DNA of 64,000 nt from an uncultured Clostridia bacterium. Lineage in GTDB: Bacteria > Bacillota > Clostridia > UMGS1810. How positions within the stretch are numbered: the stretch's first letter is position 1; every line of letters starts with the position of its first letter. The DNA lies in contig CAKSFP010000001.1 of the NCBI GenBank assembly GCA_934454585.1, positions 1 to 64,000 on the forward strand, given 5' to 3'. Shown here piece after piece: positions 7,766 through 14,857 of the stretch. Made by a program: the position numbers and the translations under genes. The notes beneath the pieces are model-generated. The model saw only the letters and a list, made by a program, of their open reading frames with translations. It was not told the DNA's origin and did not search any database.

Positions 7766-7917
7766 GGTGGCATATACTTTAGGGCTTCTTCACACGGTTT
7801 TGATCGGTTTCGGATTATTTGTAGGTTTGTAAACAAAAACAAAAACTGATTGATACGGTAACTGTAGTATATGATGATGAAAGCACAGGTACTGTAAACG
7901 GATTTCCTATGTTTTAA
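7766..7917 (+). pseudogene. Decayed fragment of a paralogue of the gene at 13030
   Basis: Reading from 7766, the bases encode GGIYFRASSHGFDRFRIICR then FVNKNKN, and after a one-base loss near 7844 the next frame gives LIDTVTVVYDDESTG and stops at 7917. The intact protein at 13030-13641 has MYFRISSTDFNWDCIICDF, VNKHKCG and IDTVTVVYDEESTG in the same order. About half of the positions agree, and the DTVTVVYD-ESTG stretch is nearly identical. The N-terminal two thirds is missing, the frame is broken and the C-terminus differs, so this is a relic of a duplication or of an older copy of the island. Confidence 0.7.
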
Positions 7918-7997
7918 GCAAGACATTTAACAAATATCCCATAAGTGATTTTATGTATTTGGCAGATAATTAGGTGAAATAATAAGATATTTTTCAG

Positions 7998-8028
7998 GCG
8001 GCAGACTTATGGTTTGCCGCCTTTTATA
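7998..8028. terminator. Hairpin terminator
   Basis: GGCGGCAGA pairs with TTTGCCGCC (one mismatch) around a seven-base loop and is followed by TTTT. It separates the relic region from the rtcB promoter. Confidence 0.65.
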
Positions 8029-8033
8029 TGATA

Positions 8034-8065
8034 TTTTTTGTACATCACGCAGTGTATAATATAAT
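8034..8065 (+). promoter_or_regulatory. rtcB promoter with island motif
   Basis: TTTTTTGTACAT at 8034-8045 contains a -35-like TTGTAC (8038-8043), and TATAAT follows at 8060-8065 with 16 bases between. The 12-base motif and the same 16-base spacing recur at 9302-9333, and the motif alone recurs at 15341-15352. Confidence 0.65.
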
Positions 8066-8181
8066 TATCAAATGAAATCGAGGTGCAAAGGAATTGTTTA
8101 GGAAGGTATTAAAGTATAGAAAGATAAGTTAATCACATGAGTTATAATCGTTTGGCACGGTATTGTCAGAAAGGAAAATAT

Positions 8182-9279
8182 ATGATTAAAATCAAAGGAA
8201 ATTTTGCACAAGCAATTATTTATGCCGACACTTTGGACAACGGTTCGGAAGGCTTGATAAAAACTTTATGCAACAGTATTATTGCAGAAAACAGCAAGAT
8301 ACGAATTATGCCTGATGTTCACCCCGGAAAAGGGTGTGCGGTTGGTATGACAATGACGCTTGATAACAAGGTTGCTCCGGGACTTGTCGGTGTTGACATC
8401 GGCTGCGGTACGGAGGTTGTTAAGGTAAAACCGAAACGGCTTGAACTTCAGCAGCTTGACAAAATTGTTCAAAGTAAAATTCCGTCGGGAATGAATATCA
8501 GGCAGATACCGCACCGTTTTGCTGAAAATGCAGAACTCAACAAGCTTAAATGTGCAAAACATATCAGAATTGATAGATCACTGCTCGGAATCGGCACTCT
8601 CGGAGGAGGAAATCATTTTATTGAACTTAATAAATCCGAAAACGGTTACTATCTTGTTATTCATTCGGGCAGCCGGCATCTCGGAGTTGAGGTGGAGCGT
8701 TATTATCACGAGCTTGCCTATGAACGCACGAAGGACAATGTCCCATATGAATTTGCATATCTTGAGGGCGAATTGTTTGACGATTATCTTCACGATATGA
8801 GTATTGTGCAGAAATTTGCAAGGCTTAACAGAATGGCGATAGCCGATGATATCTGCAAAAGTATGAAATTTGCTGAATTGGAAACATTTTCGACCATTCA
8901 CAACTATATTGACACTGAAAACAAAATTCTCCGCAAGGGTGCAATTTCGGCACAGAACGGAGAAAAGATGATAATTCCGCTCAATATGCGCGATGGATGC
9001 CTGATTTGCAAAGGCAGGGGAAATGCCGAGTGGAACTATTCCGCACCGCACGGTGCAGGGAGAGAATATAGCAGAGCCGATACGGTTAATTCATTTACTT
9101 TGCCGCAGTACAAAAAAGAAATGAAAGGAATTTTTTCAACAAGCATCAGCCGTGATACGCTTGATGAGTGTCCTATGGCGTATAAAAATCCGCAGACCAT
9201 CATTGATTTGATTGCGCCGACTGCCGAAATAACCGAAAGGTTAATGCCGGTATATAATTACAAGTCGGGGGCGAGGTGA
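8182..9279 (+). CDS. rtcB: RtcB-family RNA 3'-phosphate/5'-OH ligase
   Basis: A Mn2+/GTP-dependent RNA ligase that joins 2',3'-cyclic phosphate or 3'-phosphate ends to 5'-OH ends, as needed after tRNA or rRNA cleavage. The 365-residue protein has MPDVHPGKGCAVG and GVDIGCG (metal ligands, about residues 43-80), GTLGGGNHFIEL, HSGSRHLGVEV and SAPHGAGR, whose histidine is the guanylylated residue in the family, and ends near APTAEITERLMPVYNYK. The ATG at 8182 is chosen over an in-frame ATG at 8137 because AAAGGA lies six bases before it and the family begins here. It is the short bacterial type. No RtcA, archease or RtcR is beside it; it heads an island that includes a WYL regulator. Confidence 0.93.
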   Translation: MIKIKGNFAQAIIYADTLDNGSEGLIKTLCNSIIAENSKIRIMPDVHPGKGCAVGMTMTLDNKVAPGLVGVDIGCGTEVVKVKPKRLELQQLDKIVQSKIPSGMNIRQIPHRFAENAELNKLKCAKHIRIDRSLLGIGTLGGGNHFIELNKSENGYYLVIHSGSRHLGVEVERYYHELAYERTKDNVPYEFAYLEGELFDDYLHDMSIVQKFARLNRMAIADDICKSMKFAELETFSTIHNYIDTENKILRKGAISAQNGEKMIIPLNMRDGCLICKGRGNAEWNYSAPHGAGREYSRADTVNSFTLPQYKKEMKGIFSTSISRDTLDECPMAYKNPQTIIDLIAPTAEITERLMPVYNYKSGAR

Positions 9280-9301
9280 ATATGCGATGCTATATGTGCT
9301 G

Positions 9302-9333
9302 TTTTTTGTACATTTGGTGGTGTATAGTATAAT
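9302..9333 (+). promoter_or_regulatory. Promoter with island motif, second copy
   Basis: TTTTTTGTACAT at 9302-9313, with TTGTAC (9306-9311) and TATAAT (9328-9333) 16 bases apart, the same arrangement as upstream of rtcB. It lies just after the rtcB stop and before the SLOG-like small gene. Confidence 0.6.
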
Positions 9334-9382
9334 TATAAAATTCAAGTTCGACAAAAAGATTGCTATCGGAAATCACAAAGCT

Positions 9383-9550
9383 ATGATTATGCTGAAGATG
9401 CGCGACAGATACATGGTGGATAACAGAGGCAGGATTATCGCTGTGTACGATGACAGATCCAATCTGAAAAGCGGAACTTATCGAACTTTGAGTTATGCAA
9501 AGGAAAGGGATATCGAAATCAAACAGATACATTGGATGGATTTTTTGTAA
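9383..9550 (+). CDS. Short SLOG/YpsA-like protein, probably a C-terminal fragment
   Basis: The reading frame gives about 55 residues from the ATG at 9383 (MIMLKMRDRYMVDNRGRIIA and following). The segments RDRYMVDNRGRIIAVYDD and SGTYRTLSYAKERDIEI resemble the C-terminal third of YpsA/DUF1273-type SLOG nucleotide-binding proteins, which have a similar R-Y-MVD then GGT-x-x-T-x-x-YA pattern. A whole protein of that family is about 180 residues, so the N-terminal part appears to be lost. The frame stays open upstream to 9287, but a promoter sits at 9302-9333, inside that stretch. It may be a relic placed under an island promoter or a genuine small protein. Family call is tentative. Confidence 0.45.
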   Translation: MIMLKMRDRYMVDNRGRIIAVYDDRSNLKSGTYRTLSYAKERDIEIKQIHWMDFL

Positions 9551-9627
9551 TCACCATATTTCATGTACCTAAAAGAGGACATTGGTTGTGGTATTATAAA
9601 ATAAATTTAATAAGGGGAGGACAAATC

Positions 9628-10086
9628 ATGAAAATTGCAGAGGCATTAATAAAACGGGCAACATTAAAATCCGATACGGATGCGCTCAAAGAGAGGATGA
9701 AAAAGAATGTCAAGATTCAAGAAGGTGATACGGCACAGGAAAATGTTATTGAATTGCTTGAAACCTACAAACAAAAGTGCGATGATTTATATGAACTTAC
9801 AACCGGCATCAACAAGACCAATCAGCTGACAAAAAATGCCGACGGCGAATCGCTGGCAGAACTTATAGCAAGGCGTGATAAATACAAAGAAATTGTAAAA
9901 ACATACAAAACGCTTTATGATGAGAGCGTTATAGAAAAGATGAATCGCTTCACCCGAAATGAAATTAAATTTGTCTGTACGGTCAGTGCAGAAAAAATTC
10001 AGAATGCAATTCAAAATTATTCGGCAAAATACAGGGAAATTGACACTGAAATTCAGAGACTTAACTGGCTGAATGATTTGATGTAG
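9628..10086 (+). CDS. DIP1984-family protein
   Basis: A 152-residue, almost all-helical, charged protein that fits the DIP1984 (septicolysin-annotated) family: MKIAEALIKRATLKSDTDAL at the start, NVKIQEGDTA, INKTNQLTKNADGESLAELI, ARRDKYKEI, and the near-diagnostic EIKFVCTVSAEKIQ followed by a terminal REIDTEIQRLNWLNDL. The ATG at 9628 follows GGGGAGG by seven bases; a longer frame to 9532 has no ribosome site. Members form helical bundles of unknown role; the 'septicolysin' label is not strong evidence of toxin activity. It lies between the SLOG-like remnant and the WYL regulator, with its own spacer upstream. Confidence 0.8.
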   Translation: MKIAEALIKRATLKSDTDALKERMKKNVKIQEGDTAQENVIELLETYKQKCDDLYELTTGINKTNQLTKNADGESLAELIARRDKYKEIVKTYKTLYDESVIEKMNRFTRNEIKFVCTVSAEKIQNAIQNYSAKYREIDTEIQRLNWLNDLM

Positions 10087-10270
10087 AACAAACGGAGAAA
10101 AGTTTATAAATCATACATCATTCGCAAAAACCACCTTTTTTTCCATGACGAGGAACCAAACATTAAAACTTATCGTCGTTTTTATATTATGGTTTAGTGC
10201 CATGCGCATTTAAGACTCAAAGTTATTACAGAATGTGTTGATTTATTTGCTTTTGGGCGGGAATGGGGAA

Positions 10271-10309
10271 AACAAAAAAGATGTACCGGTTCAGTACATC
10301 TTTTTTGTT
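10271..10309. terminator. Bidirectional hairpin terminator
   Basis: A perfect 16-base-pair stem, AACAAAAAAGATGTAC with GTACATCTTTTTTGTT, around a seven-base loop. The T-run lies inside the right arm and the A-run inside the left arm, so it works from either side. Confidence 0.8.
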
Positions 10310-10341
10310 AAATTATTATTCAAAAGAGCAAAAAAGGAGAA

Positions 10342-10539
10342 ATGAACCTGTAGAATGTCAAATGCATACATAAAACAACCGAGGAGTATGATAACGGTTT
10401 GATTGACAAATGTAAGAAAAGAAAAAATCTGACGAGTTGCGAGATGGTAATTCAAAATGATACGAGGTTGTGGAAAGGCTTAGTGTATTCAATGGAAGAA
10501 ACGGAAGAACTGATTGGCGATGACGGGTATTATGACTGA
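10342..10539 (+). pseudogene. Small frame interrupted by an early amber codon
   Basis: AAAAAGGAG precedes ATG AAC CTG TAG, and the same frame then stays open for 61 codons (including NLTSCEMVIQNDTRLWKG and MEETEELIGDDGYYD) to a TGA at 10537-10539. TAG is used as a normal stop elsewhere in the window (for example at the end of the DIP1984 gene), so this is most simply a nonsense-mutated or truncated small gene. I do not recognise the product. Confidence 0.35.
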
Positions 10540-10548
10540 TAATAAGTG

Positions 10549-10577
10549 TTGAAAAATCAATAATTTTGTGATATAAT
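10549..10577 (+). promoter_or_regulatory. Promoter of the WYL operon
   Basis: TTGAAA (10549-10554) and TATAAT (10572-10577) separated by 17 bases, a strong sigma-A-type promoter. It lacks the TTTTTTGTACAT motif seen at other island promoters. Confidence 0.75.
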
Positions 10578-10604
10578 GTAAAACGAGTTGGGAGTGATGT
10601 GAAA

Positions 10605-11687
10605 ATGTATGCACCACATACAAAGAAAATGCTGATTATGGACATTCTGGATATTTTGAAAAAATATACCGATGCCGATCATAGACTCAGCCAAAAGGAC
10701 ATATGTGAAATACTCAAAACCGAATATCTGATGAAAGTTGACAGAAAGTCGGTAAAACGCAATATTTCCAAACTGCTTGAGGAGGGCTATGACATCGAAT
10801 ACAGCGAGTCACTCCGGACCATAAAATCAAAAGACGAAAACGGCAACGAAATTGAGGAAGAATCGTACACAATGTCGGATTTTTATCTTAATCGTGAGTT
10901 CTCGGACAGTGAGTTGCGCCTTTTGATTGACGGATTGCTTTTTTCAAAACATATTCCGTCCGGTCAGTGCAAGAGACTTGTTGAAAAACTTGAGGGACTT
11001 TCAAATGTATATTTCAAATCGCGAATTAAGCATATAGCAACATTTCCTCAGGATTTGTGCGACAACAAGCAGCTTTTTTATAATATAGAAATTCTCGACG
11101 AGGCGATAACCAAGAAAAGAAAAGTTACTTTTAAGTATCTTGAGTACGGCACCGACAAGAAAATGCACCGAAGAAAGCGTCCCGACGGAACGGAAAGAGT
11201 CTACACCGTCAATCCTTATCAGATGGCAGCAAAAGAGGGCAAGTATTATCTCATATGCAATTATGATAAATATGATGACATTTCAAATTACCGTCTCGAC
11301 AGAATTTGCGATATCGAGATGTCGGATGAGGCGGTAAAGCCGTTTGAATGTCTGCCGTGGTCGTGCGGAGCAGCGCTTGATCTGCACAGATATATGACGG
11401 AGCATATTTACATGTACTCGAGCGGAAACGCTCAGGTTAAGTTCAGGATAACAAGAGCGATGATAAGCGATGTTATAGACATGTTTGGCAAAGATGTGCG
11501 TTTCTCTGACGAAACGGAAAGCTATGTCACTGTGTCGGCAAATGTTAATGAGTTGGCTATGGAACAGTTTGCAAGACGGTTTGCTCCCGATGTGATTGTG
11601 CTTGAGCCGAAAGAGCTGGCGGATAAGGTGAGAACGCAGCTTGAAAAAGCTTTGAAAATATATGATGAGGAGAATAAAAGATGTTGA
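10605..11687 (+). CDS. WYL-domain transcriptional regulator
   Basis: A 360-residue DNA-binding regulator. Residues about 5-75 form a winged helix-turn-helix (RLSQKDICEILKTEYLMKV then RKSVKRNISKLLEEGYDI). The WYL domain spans about 155-240, with VTFKYLEYGTDK, VNPYQMAAKEGKYYLICNYD and NYRLDRI; WYL domains are thought to sense nucleic acid or nucleotide ligands. A C-terminal WCX-like extension follows. GGGAG ends about ten bases before the ATG at 10605; an in-frame GTG at 10599 is an alternative. It overlaps the glycosylase-like gene by seven bases, so the two are co-translated. It is the only obvious local regulator and may control the TTTTTTGTACAT promoters. Confidence 0.9.
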   Translation: MYAPHTKKMLIMDILDILKKYTDADHRLSQKDICEILKTEYLMKVDRKSVKRNISKLLEEGYDIEYSESLRTIKSKDENGNEIEEESYTMSDFYLNREFSDSELRLLIDGLLFSKHIPSGQCKRLVEKLEGLSNVYFKSRIKHIATFPQDLCDNKQLFYNIEILDEAITKKRKVTFKYLEYGTDKKMHRRKRPDGTERVYTVNPYQMAAKEGKYYLICNYDKYDDISNYRLDRICDIEMSDEAVKPFECLPWSCGAALDLHRYMTEHIYMYSSGNAQVKFRITRAMISDVIDMFGKDVRFSDETESYVTVSANVNELAMEQFARRFAPDVIVLEPKELADKVRTQLEKALKIYDEENKRC

Positions 11688-12538
11688 CAAATGAGGAAAG
11701 AATTAGAATTATTAATAAAATTGAAGAATTGCTTAATAAAGCACTAAGCGATGACAGATTGTGGGATAACTTTTTTATAAAAAAGCAAATTGAAAAGAGA
11801 GAAAAAATTGGTAAACAATTTAAGTGTAACATAGATGATTGTACAAGGGCTATGATATATTCATTTTTGAGTTCACAAAATGAATGGGACAGGGTTGAGA
11901 GAAAACTTGATAAACTTGAGGTTATATTTATGAATTTTAATTCTGAAAAAATACTAAAAAATGACCCTGAAAGATTAGCGCAAATGCTTGTTGGCGGAGA
12001 TTTGAAATTAGGCACACAAAGCACGAGAAAACAAATGATAGCATTGCATTATAATATTAAAAAATTGAAAGCTATTCAGCAAGAATACGAATATGTATCA
12101 GATTTTTATGACAAAATAATTGAAAGTGAGAATGGACTTGAAGGGTACAAATTGCTTGTTAAGAGATTGGCAATAAAATCCCGAAACAGTAATGACAAGA
12201 TGGAACAAATGGGGCTCCCGTTGGTAGCTGAATACCTTAGAAATTTAGGATATGATATCCCAAAGCCGGACAGACATATTCTTAGAATATTAGGACCTGA
12301 AATCTTGGGAGAACATGATTCGGCAAATTATGAAAGTGATAAACTTAAGTTAGAGATTTTCGATATAATAGATGAGTATGCTAAGGTGACAAATAAGACT
12401 AGATCGGAAATCGACTATTTGTTTTGGGCGTATTGTGCAAATAAATATGGAGAAGTGTGTACGAAAATTTCTCCGAAATGTTGTCAATGTGCAATTAAAG
12501 ATTATTGCATAAAATATAAAATTGCCAATTCAAAATAA
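11681..12538 (+). CDS. HhH-GPD (endonuclease III-like) Fe-S protein
   Basis: A 285-residue protein that looks like a divergent DNA glycosylase. The C-terminus has four cysteines spaced C-x6-C-x2-C-x5-C (CTKISPKCCQCAIKDYC), exactly the [4Fe-4S] loop of endonuclease III. Before it, KPDRHILRILG matches the AVDTHIFRV segment holding the catalytic aspartate. Where endonuclease III has its catalytic lysine (GVGRKTA), this protein reads MGLPLVAEYL and has no lysine, so it would be a monofunctional glycosylase like MutY/AlkA types or a binding protein. The helix-hairpin-helix is degenerate and the N-terminal 120 residues are not recognised. Base composition is visibly more AT-rich than the neighbours. 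It overlaps the WYL gene by seven bases. Confidence 0.7.
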   Translation: MLTNEERIRIINKIEELLNKALSDDRLWDNFFIKKQIEKREKIGKQFKCNIDDCTRAMIYSFLSSQNEWDRVERKLDKLEVIFMNFNSEKILKNDPERLAQMLVGGDLKLGTQSTRKQMIALHYNIKKLKAIQQEYEYVSDFYDKIIESENGLEGYKLLVKRLAIKSRNSNDKMEQMGLPLVAEYLRNLGYDIPKPDRHILRILGPEILGEHDSANYESDKLKLEIFDIIDEYAKVTNKTRSEIDYLFWAYCANKYGEVCTKISPKCCQCAIKDYCIKYKIANSK

Positions 12539-12605
12539 CATCTCCCAAAAATGCCCCACGGTATATGATAAAATGTATTCATAATCGAAATGAGGGGGTA
12601 CAGAT

Positions 12606-13037
12606 ATGCCAAAAGAAATCAATTCATTCAAGGGCGAATATTCGTTTCTGTCGAATTTCAAAAAGTGCTCTGTAGAGTTTGAGGGACTGACATACCCGAG
12701 TGTGGAGCATGCCTTTCAGGCCGCCAAAACATTGAATAGCGAAAAGCGCCTGAACTTTACAAAAGGTTCGCCGGTCTGCGCAAAGGCAATGGGCAGACGC
12801 CTGAAACTGCGCGAGGATTGGGAAGAAATCAAGGATTCCGTAATGTATGCCTGCCTTAAGAGTAAATTTCAAAATGCGGAGATGAGGGAAAAACTTCTTG
12901 CAACCGAAGATGCTATTTTGATTGAGGGCAACAATCACGGCGACCGTTATTGGGGCATGGTGAACGGCGAGGGACAAAATAAGCTTGGTAAGCTTTTGAT
13001 GCGGATCAGAAGTGAGATTGAACACGCTGATGTGTGA
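12606..13037 (+). CDS. NADAR-domain protein (YbiA-like)
   Basis: A 143-residue NADAR-family protein. Conserved segments are SFKGEYSFLSNFKKC, TYPSVEHAFQAAK, DSVMYACLKSKFQN, LIEGNNHGDRYWGM and GQNKLGKLLMRIR. Family members are N-glycosidases acting on ribose-linked compounds; some remove ADP-ribose from guanine in DNA next to DarT-type toxins, and YbiA-like members hydrolyse early riboflavin intermediates. GGGGG lies about nine bases before the ATG. It overlaps the following unknown gene by eight bases, so they form a two-gene unit. No DarT-type transferase is visible in the window, so its substrate remains open. Confidence 0.9.
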   Translation: MPKEINSFKGEYSFLSNFKKCSVEFEGLTYPSVEHAFQAAKTLNSEKRLNFTKGSPVCAKAMGRRLKLREDWEEIKDSVMYACLKSKFQNAEMREKLLATEDAILIEGNNHGDRYWGMVNGEGQNKLGKLLMRIRSEIEHADV

Positions 13038-13641
13038 GAATAACACTGCCTGGATGCTTCGCCGTGACGGCGAAGCTATTCCCTGCATTCAGCACATCTA
13101 TGCCGGCGACTGCGTTGACGAAACTCTGTATGCGGCACAGTGGCTGTATCTCCACACGCTGAATGAAAACACAAAAGCGGTATGCCTGAGCCTTATAAAA
13201 TCGTATGCCGTGTCACTCGGTAAAGATGATCTGATATCTTCCGTCTTAGCGGATATTAAAGAAAAACCGTATGTATTTCTTACTGCGGATTTTATAGATT
13301 CCGTTGCTGTGAGTTTAATTAAGTCCGACATCGGTAATGTAGAAAAACTATGCCGTAAGGTTGCCGATCTGCTCAACAGCGAATTTTTGCGTGCTCGTTA
13401 TGGCGGATTGTATTACACAAAAAGAAATTGTCGTGATATGTATTTCAGAATATCGTCAACAGATTTTAACTGGGATTGCATTATATGCGATTTTGTAAAT
13501 AAGCATAAATGCGGCATCGACACAGTCACTGTTGTTTATGACGAGGAGAGCACCGGCAGAGACAACTGTTTTTATATTTACCGTGAATTGCACTGTGACA
13601 AACTGCCGATTGATATATTTATTCAAAAACCGACTGTATGA
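13030..13641 (+). CDS. Island protein of unknown function
   Basis: About 203 residues from the ATG at 13030, which overlaps the NADAR stop by eight bases. I do not recognise the family. The start contains EAIPCIQHIYAGDCVDETLY, the middle is helical with several Leu/Ile heptads, and the end has RISSTDFNWDCIICDFVN and IDTVTVVYDEESTG, an alternating beta-like pattern. No membrane segment or signal peptide is visible. A frameshifted relic of a paralogue lies at 7766-7917, at the other side of rtcB. Translational coupling suggests a role tied to the NADAR protein. The 3' end runs into a terminator stem shared with the convergent gene. Confidence 0.75.
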   Translation: MCENNTAWMLRRDGEAIPCIQHIYAGDCVDETLYAAQWLYLHTLNENTKAVCLSLIKSYAVSLGKDDLISSVLADIKEKPYVFLTADFIDSVAVSLIKSDIGNVEKLCRKVADLLNSEFLRARYGGLYYTKRNCRDMYFRISSTDFNWDCIICDFVNKHKCGIDTVTVVYDEESTGRDNCFYIYRELHCDKLPIDIFIQKPTV

Positions 13642-13659
13642 TTAAGTCGGTTTTTGAAT
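13621..13659. terminator. Bidirectional terminator overlapping a gene end
   Basis: A perfect 15-base-pair stem, ATTCAAAAACCGACT with AGTCGGTTTTTGAAT, around nine bases. The left arm encodes the last residues of the 13030 gene, and the element sits between two convergent genes. Confidence 0.85.
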
Positions 13660-13667
13660 TGCAAAAA

Positions 13668-14762
13668 TTATTTTTCTTCAGAAAAAGGATCGTTTTCTGT
13701 GCGTCCTGTTTTGGCGTTAAATCTGATATGTGAACGGTCATTCGAGCGGAATTCATAGATATTTCCGCCTGCATAATTCACATAATCATATCCGTCAAGC
13801 AGAAACTCCGGGAATAGGTCATATTGATTTTCATTTTTGTGTTTATTTTTAATATTCCCGCGATACTTTATTTCACATAGTCCGAATTTTCCGTTTTCAC
13901 AGTTTGCTACAAAGCGGTTTTTGCCGATGTAGAGCAAGGTGTGTGCAAAAGGGAGGGTTATGCGTATACCGGTTTTCTCGCATATACCTAATAATTCGGT
14001 TTCGTATGATAATCTTGAAATTGATGATATAGCGGCGAATTTTTCCGAATAATACTCAAATTCAATGATTTTGCTGTTGAAGTTCAAAGTTGACGGCAAC
14101 GGTACGGTTTGACCGCACGATGTGTAATCCTCATCTCTTACAAGAATGTATCGGGTAAAAAAATCATCATTGCCTTCAACGGTATGACACATCAATCCCT
14201 GCTTTTTTTCATAATCAAAAAATTCATATCGGTCGTGTGTCCATTTGAAACGAAAACCGTTAAAAGGCTCGGTATATTGTATTTCTCCGCTTTGTACAAG
14301 ATAAAGGAAGCCATCCTTTCGACCCCATACCGAAGTATAGTTTTCCTTAGTTTCTTCAAAGCAGATAACTGTATTTCGTAGGGCTGTATTCAAATATACA
14401 TTTTCTGCATTGCTATAGAATATGAAATCATTGCAAGGCTTTTTGACAAAATAATCATATTCGCACGGCACATCATATATGAGTTTTGGTTTTTCGCCAT
14501 ATGGCACCAAGTCTGATTTTTCCGTAAAAAGGTCATTTGCGCTGTCGTGTTTACCCTCAAGATGAACAGCGCCGTACAATCCGTTTTTGACAACAAAAAA
14601 GTTATTAACGGCGTAACCGTTTATCAGTATATTTTCGTATTCAAACGGCAGCAGCGTTTCGCTTGTCGGCAAATAAATAATGCCGTATTTGTTATCTTTC
14701 TTTTTAACTTCAATGTCAGGGGTATAAGAATACAAATCCCCGAATCTGTAAAATTCACACAT
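13668..14762 (-). CDS. WG-repeat-like protein of unknown function
   Basis: A 364-residue soluble protein rich in Tyr, Phe, Asn and Glu. Repeats of the type K-x-x-KYGIIYLPTSETLLPFEYEN, V-x-NGLYGAV, KFGLCEI and the ends of beta-hairpins recall WG-repeat proteins, which fold as beta-propeller-like repeats; the call is by look only. The ATG at 14762 follows GAGGAG by eight bases on the minus strand; an in-frame GTG at 14771 overlaps that site. There is no signal peptide. It is the only minus-strand gene in the island and is divergent from the phosphatase. Its role is unknown. Confidence 0.6.
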   Translation of the reverse strand: MCEFYRFGDLYSYTPDIEVKKKDNKYGIIYLPTSETLLPFEYENILINGYAVNNFFVVKNGLYGAVHLEGKHDSANDLFTEKSDLVPYGEKPKLIYDVPCEYDYFVKKPCNDFIFYSNAENVYLNTALRNTVICFEETKENYTSVWGRKDGFLYLVQSGEIQYTEPFNGFRFKWTHDRYEFFDYEKKQGLMCHTVEGNDDFFTRYILVRDEDYTSCGQTVPLPSTLNFNSKIIEFEYYSEKFAAISSISRLSYETELLGICEKTGIRITLPFAHTLLYIGKNRFVANCENGKFGLCEIKYRGNIKNKHKNENQYDLFPEFLLDGYDYVNYAGGNIYEFRSNDRSHIRFNAKTGRTENDPFSEEK

Positions 14763-14857
14763 TAAAATCACTCCTCTTTCCGTGTATTATATCACCGTGT
14801 ATGGGATATTTATGGTACATACAGCCGGATATAATTTTGGTGAAACGGGGTGGTATT

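Larger units (their letters stand above)
7614..8181. other. Long spacer at the left edge of the accessory island
   Basis: 568 bases without an intact gene. It holds a frameshifted gene remnant (7766-7917), a terminator-like hairpin (7998-8028) and the rtcB promoter (8034-8065). The first 150 bases show nothing I can assign. Confidence 0.6.
10087..10604. other. Spacer with terminator and broken small gene
   Basis: 518 bases without an intact gene. It holds a bidirectional terminator (10271-10309), a small reading frame interrupted by TAG (10342-10539) and the promoter of the WYL gene (10549-10577). In 10087-10270 I see nothing assignable. Confidence 0.6.

Noticed and set aside
6646..10243. 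Shared 15-base string TTACAGAATGTGTTG near 6650 and near 10227
   Set aside because: Only 15 bases, one copy within the glmS promoter and one in an empty spacer, without flanking similarity; about the length expected by chance in 64 kb.
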